The notes under the pieces: generated by a model
Seen by the model: only the letters and a program-made list of their open reading frames with translations
Database searches by the model: none
Told to the model about the DNA's origin: nothing
Shown here: in pieces, positions 61,596-64,000 of the stretch
How the letters are laid out: the number at the start of each line of letters is the position of its first letter
Numbering within the stretch: the stretch's first letter is position 1
Origin: Streptomyces sp. S465
Lineage (GTDB): Bacteria; Actinomycetota; Actinomycetes; Streptomycetales; Streptomycetaceae
Assembly: GCF_026898115.1 (NCBI RefSeq)
Contig: NZ_CP114036.1
Span: 9,542,001 to 9,606,000, forward strand
Direction of reading: 5' to 3'
DNA: 64,000 nt
Translations under genes and position numbers: made by a program

Positions 61596-61645
61596 AGCAC
61601 TGGCGCCGATCGCCAAGATTTCCTGGAGCATCACTCCATGTCGAG

Positions 61646-62390
61646 GTGAACGAGGGACAGGTGGTCTGTCGCGTGCTTCTGGACGATGTGGACGCGTGGT
61701 CACCGTTGCGTGACAGGTTCGCCCAATCGGCGAAGACCTGTGCCTCGCGCGAGCGGGAACCGCCCTTCGTTCCCTTCCGCAGCGCTCGCCCCCGCGAGCG
61801 CACGGGGCGCACGGAGTCCGGCGGCGCCCCGCCGGGGCGTTCCGGGCGGTACCACGCCCGGCTGACCGCACGCGGCGGGAGCGCGGACCGGCAGCGGCAG
61901 CCCGTCGCGCCGCGCCGTGCCGAGGAGACGACCGAGGACCTGGGGGTCCCGGCGCCACCTCGCGCTCTCTCGGCGTCACCGCGCACCAGCCGCTACCGCT
62001 GCACCCGGACACCACCGAGGTCACCGCCCCCGCCTGGTTGGCGACGGCCGTCCCGTCGCTCAGCCGGCCCCGACGCACTGCCGGTCGGCCTGGACACGGT
62101 CCCGGTCAACGAGGCGTGCCCGGAACCAGGGCCGTCCGGCCGGTGGCCGACGACGACCCCGATGGCGGTGCGTCCGCACCTCGGAGGGGGTCGCTCTCAC
62201 CGTGGTGCCGGTCCGGCACCGGCGGCTGTCCGGCGGCGCATTGCCCAGATTCACCCTCGACACCGTCCGTGACGGCGGCGTCCCCACCGTCCGTGACGGC
62301 GGCCCCCAGGGCCATCTGGTCCGACGGCCCGGCGGTCCACGCGGTCGGCATCCGCGACCGTCCAGCCGGACCGGTCACCTGTCATACGGA
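61646..62390 (+). pseudogene. Probable frameshifted remnant gene of unknown function
   Basis: From the GTG at 61646 to about 61940 one frame has almost exclusively G or C in third positions, as in real genes here. After that the high-GC3 signal jumps to a second frame (about 61950-62060, containing LPLHPDTTEVTAPAWLATAV), to a third (about 62065-62130, DALPVGLDTVPVNEACPE), and again near 62200. No single frame is coding-like throughout. This pattern suggests a gene broken by several frameshifts. I recognise no domain. The CGTAAC element upstream fits a former member of the cluster regulon. Confidence 0.4.
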
Positions 62391-62398
62391 GGAAAAAC

Positions 62399-63511
62399 GT
62401 GCGCGCAACGGAGCAACCGGCGGCCTCAGCTCCAGAAAACCCGCCGGAGCGGACAGGCTCTGGTGCCCCGGGCATCGTCGGCGTCGGCACCGCCGTCCCG
62501 CCGGCCTCCTACACGCAAGAGGAAATCCTCGACACCTTCGGTATCACCGACCGGCGGATCCGCTCCGTCTTCCTCGGCGGGGCCATCGAACGCCGCAACC
62601 TCACCCTGCCCCCGACCGGCCCCGACGGGCTCCCCGCCGTCGAGTCCCAGGGCGACCTGCTGGGCAAACACACCACGAGCGGGCTGCGGATGGGCCGGGA
62701 GGCCGTCGGCCACTGCCTGAAGGACGCAGGCGCCGCGCTCGGCGACGTCCGATACCTGTGCTGCGTCACCTCCACCGGATTGCTCACCCCCGGACTCTCC
62801 GCGCTCCTCATCAAGGACCTGGGCATCGAACAGTCCTGCCAGCGCCTGGACGTCGTCGGCATGGGCTGTAACGCCGGGCTGAACGCCCTCAACGCCGTCG
62901 TCGGCTGGGCCGCCGGCCACCCCGGCGAGCTCGCCCTGATGGTCTGCGTCGAGGTCTGCTCCGCCGCCTACGTCTTCGACGGCACCATGCGCTCCTCGGT
63001 GGTCAACAGCCTGTTCGGCGACGGCGCGGCGGCTGTCGCGGTCCGCGCCACTCCACAGGAGCCCCCGCCGGACCCGGCTCTGCTGAGGTTCGCCAGCCAC
63101 ATCATCCCCGCGGCGGTCGACGCGATGCGCTACGACTGGGACGACCGGCACGGCAAGTTCAGCTTCTACCTCGACCCCGAGGTCCCCTACGTCGTCGGGG
63201 CCAACGCGGAGACCGCCGTGGCACGGCTCCTGGAGGGCACCGGAGCGCGCATCGGCGACATCGCCCACTGGGTGGTGCACTCCGGCGGCAAGAAGGTCAT
63301 CGACTCGGTCCGCGTGAACCTCGGACTGTCCCGCTACGACGTGCGGCACACCACCGGGGTCCTGCGCGACCACGGCAACCTCTCCAGCGGCTCGTTCCTG
63401 TTCTCCTACAAGCGGCTGCGTGACGAGAGGGTCGCGGTACCCGGAGACCTCGGGGTGTTGATGACGATGGGGCCCGGGTCGACCATCGAGACGGCCCTGG
63501 TGGGCTGGTGA
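62399..63511 (+). CDS. dpgA: DpgA-like type III polyketide synthase (3,5-dihydroxyphenylacetyl-CoA synthase)
   Basis: 370 residues. The GTG start is preceded by GGAGGA at 62388-62393. Chalcone-synthase-fold enzymes of this family join four malonyl-CoA to the 3,5-dihydroxyphenylacetyl skeleton with help from DpgB and DpgD. The catalytic triad is visible: C157 in GMGCNAG, H294 in VVHSGG and N327 in DHGNLSSG. A DpgB-like gene follows 20 bases downstream, the usual gene order of glycopeptide clusters. The product should become dihydroxyphenylglycine after DpgC-type oxidation and transamination. It is probably chlorinated and perhaps methylated by cluster enzymes. Confidence 0.93.
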   Translation: MRATEQPAASAPENPPERTGSGAPGIVGVGTAVPPASYTQEEILDTFGITDRRIRSVFLGGAIERRNLTLPPTGPDGLPAVESQGDLLGKHTTSGLRMGREAVGHCLKDAGAALGDVRYLCCVTSTGLLTPGLSALLIKDLGIEQSCQRLDVVGMGCNAGLNALNAVVGWAAGHPGELALMVCVEVCSAAYVFDGTMRSSVVNSLFGDGAAAVAVRATPQEPPPDPALLRFASHIIPAAVDAMRYDWDDRHGKFSFYLDPEVPYVVGANAETAVARLLEGTGARIGDIAHWVVHSGGKKVIDSVRVNLGLSRYDVRHTTGVLRDHGNLSSGSFLFSYKRLRDERVAVPGDLGVLMTMGPGSTIETALVGW

Positions 63512-63531
63512 GGGAAGAAAGGTGTGCTGAC

Positions 63532-64000
63532 ATGAAGACCGAGTCTGACCGGACCCTGCTGCCCGACGGCCTGGGCATCCTGGCCCGGCTGGACGGCGGC
63601 AGCCCGCTGCCCGAGTTGACCGCAGCGGTGAACGCCGTGTGTGAGGAGGCCGAGGAACAGCGCGAGCCGACCGTCGTCGTCCTCCGGTTCGCGCCGGCAC
63701 CGCCGGTGGCCCGCGCATGGCCCGGCGCCGTCTCCATCCATGAGGTCAACCGCTGGGAACGCGCCGTCCGTCGCCTGGAACGCCTCGACCACCTCACCAT
63801 CGCCGTGGCCCAGGGCATGTGTGGCGGCCCCTTCCTCGACCTGCTGCTGGCCGCCGCCTTCCGGATCGGCACCCCGGACCTGAAACTGGTACTTCCGGTC
63901 AACGATGGGCACTTCTGGCCCGGTATGGCCCTCTATCGGCTCGTCCAGCACATCGGTCCGGCCCGTGCCCGTCGCATTGTGCTGTGGGGCTCCGACATCC
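63532..64000 (+). CDS. dpgB: DpgB-like enoyl-CoA hydratase family protein (3' end outside window)
   Basis: The ATG at 63532 lies 20 bases after the dpgA stop and 156 residues are visible before the window ends. The crotonase-fold region (GMCGGPFLDLLLAAAFRIG, near residue 95) and the length so far fit DpgB, which assists DpgA in ring closure and dehydration. DpgC and DpgD would be expected next, beyond base 64000. Confidence 0.88.
   Translation, partial: MKTESDRTLLPDGLGILARLDGGSPLPELTAAVNAVCEEAEEQREPTVVVLRFAPAPPVARAWPGAVSIHEVNRWERAVRRLERLDHLTIAVAQGMCGGPFLDLLLAAAFRIGTPDLKLVLPVNDGHFWPGMALYRLVQHIGPARARRIVLWGSDI

Noticed and set aside
61340..61600. Small open frames in the less GC-rich stretch upstream of the Dpg genes
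   Set aside because: No ribosome site, no codon bias, no recognisable domain on either strand.

Overview
The window is a high-GC, Streptomyces-like stretch carrying most of one hybrid polyketide/non-ribosomal-peptide gene cluster. The organism is inferred from very high GC at third codon positions, GTG/TTG starts with purine-rich ribosome binding sites, and actinomycete PKS, NRPS, Dpg and LuxR-type ATPase families. The cluster runs off both ends: the first PKS gene starts upstream and the last gene (DpgB-like) is cut at base 64000.

Layout. (1) 3-20620: two modular type I PKS genes with four extension modules: mMal-KR; mMal with a decayed reducing loop; mMal-DH-ER-KR; Mal-KR. There is no thioesterase, so the chain should pass to the NRPS. 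(2) 20823-22247: a flavin-dependent phenol-type halogenase. (3) 28901 down to 22504, minus strand: a seven-gene operon of alpha-keto-acid methyltransferase, hydratase, acylating aldehyde dehydrogenase, aldolase, free-standing ACP, aminotransferase and LnmK-type acyltransferase/decarboxylase. I read it as a dedicated pathway to a beta-methyl, unsaturated aliphatic amino acid. (4) 29342-48535: a single 6397-residue NRPS with six modules and a terminal thioesterase. Module 3 has lost most of its adenylation domain. (5) 48568-58065: five overlapping or nearly overlapping genes: an A-T-oxygenase protein, a C-T protein, and three enzymes of 2,3-diaminobutyrate formation. (6) 58158-60857, minus strand: a large ATPase regulator with a LuxR-type DNA-binding domain. 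(7) 61583-64000: a probable decayed gene, then DpgA and the start of DpgB for a dihydroxyphenylglycine building block.

How it fits together. The PKS makes an acyl chain that the first NRPS C domain can take up. Thr is predicted for module 1. Module 4 has a pocket resembling those for dihydroxyphenylglycine, which fits the Dpg genes and the halogenase. The threonine kinase, PLP synthase and lyase should give 2,3-diaminobutyrate. The separate A-T-oxygenase protein is a candidate to activate it and, with the C-T protein, supply the A-less module 3. The minus-strand operon should supply another residue. From memory, the combination of polyketide, six-residue peptide, chlorinated Dpg and 2,3-diaminobutyrate recalls the totopotensamide clusters of Streptomyces. 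I cannot verify this here.

The main new observations are the propionyl-ACP-fed amino-acid operon, the doubly deleted A domain with its likely trans-loading system, and a shared 23-bp promoter element (CGTAAC-N11-CCGATG) before the halogenase, the minus-strand operon and the NRPS, with a variant copy before the Dpg end of the cluster.
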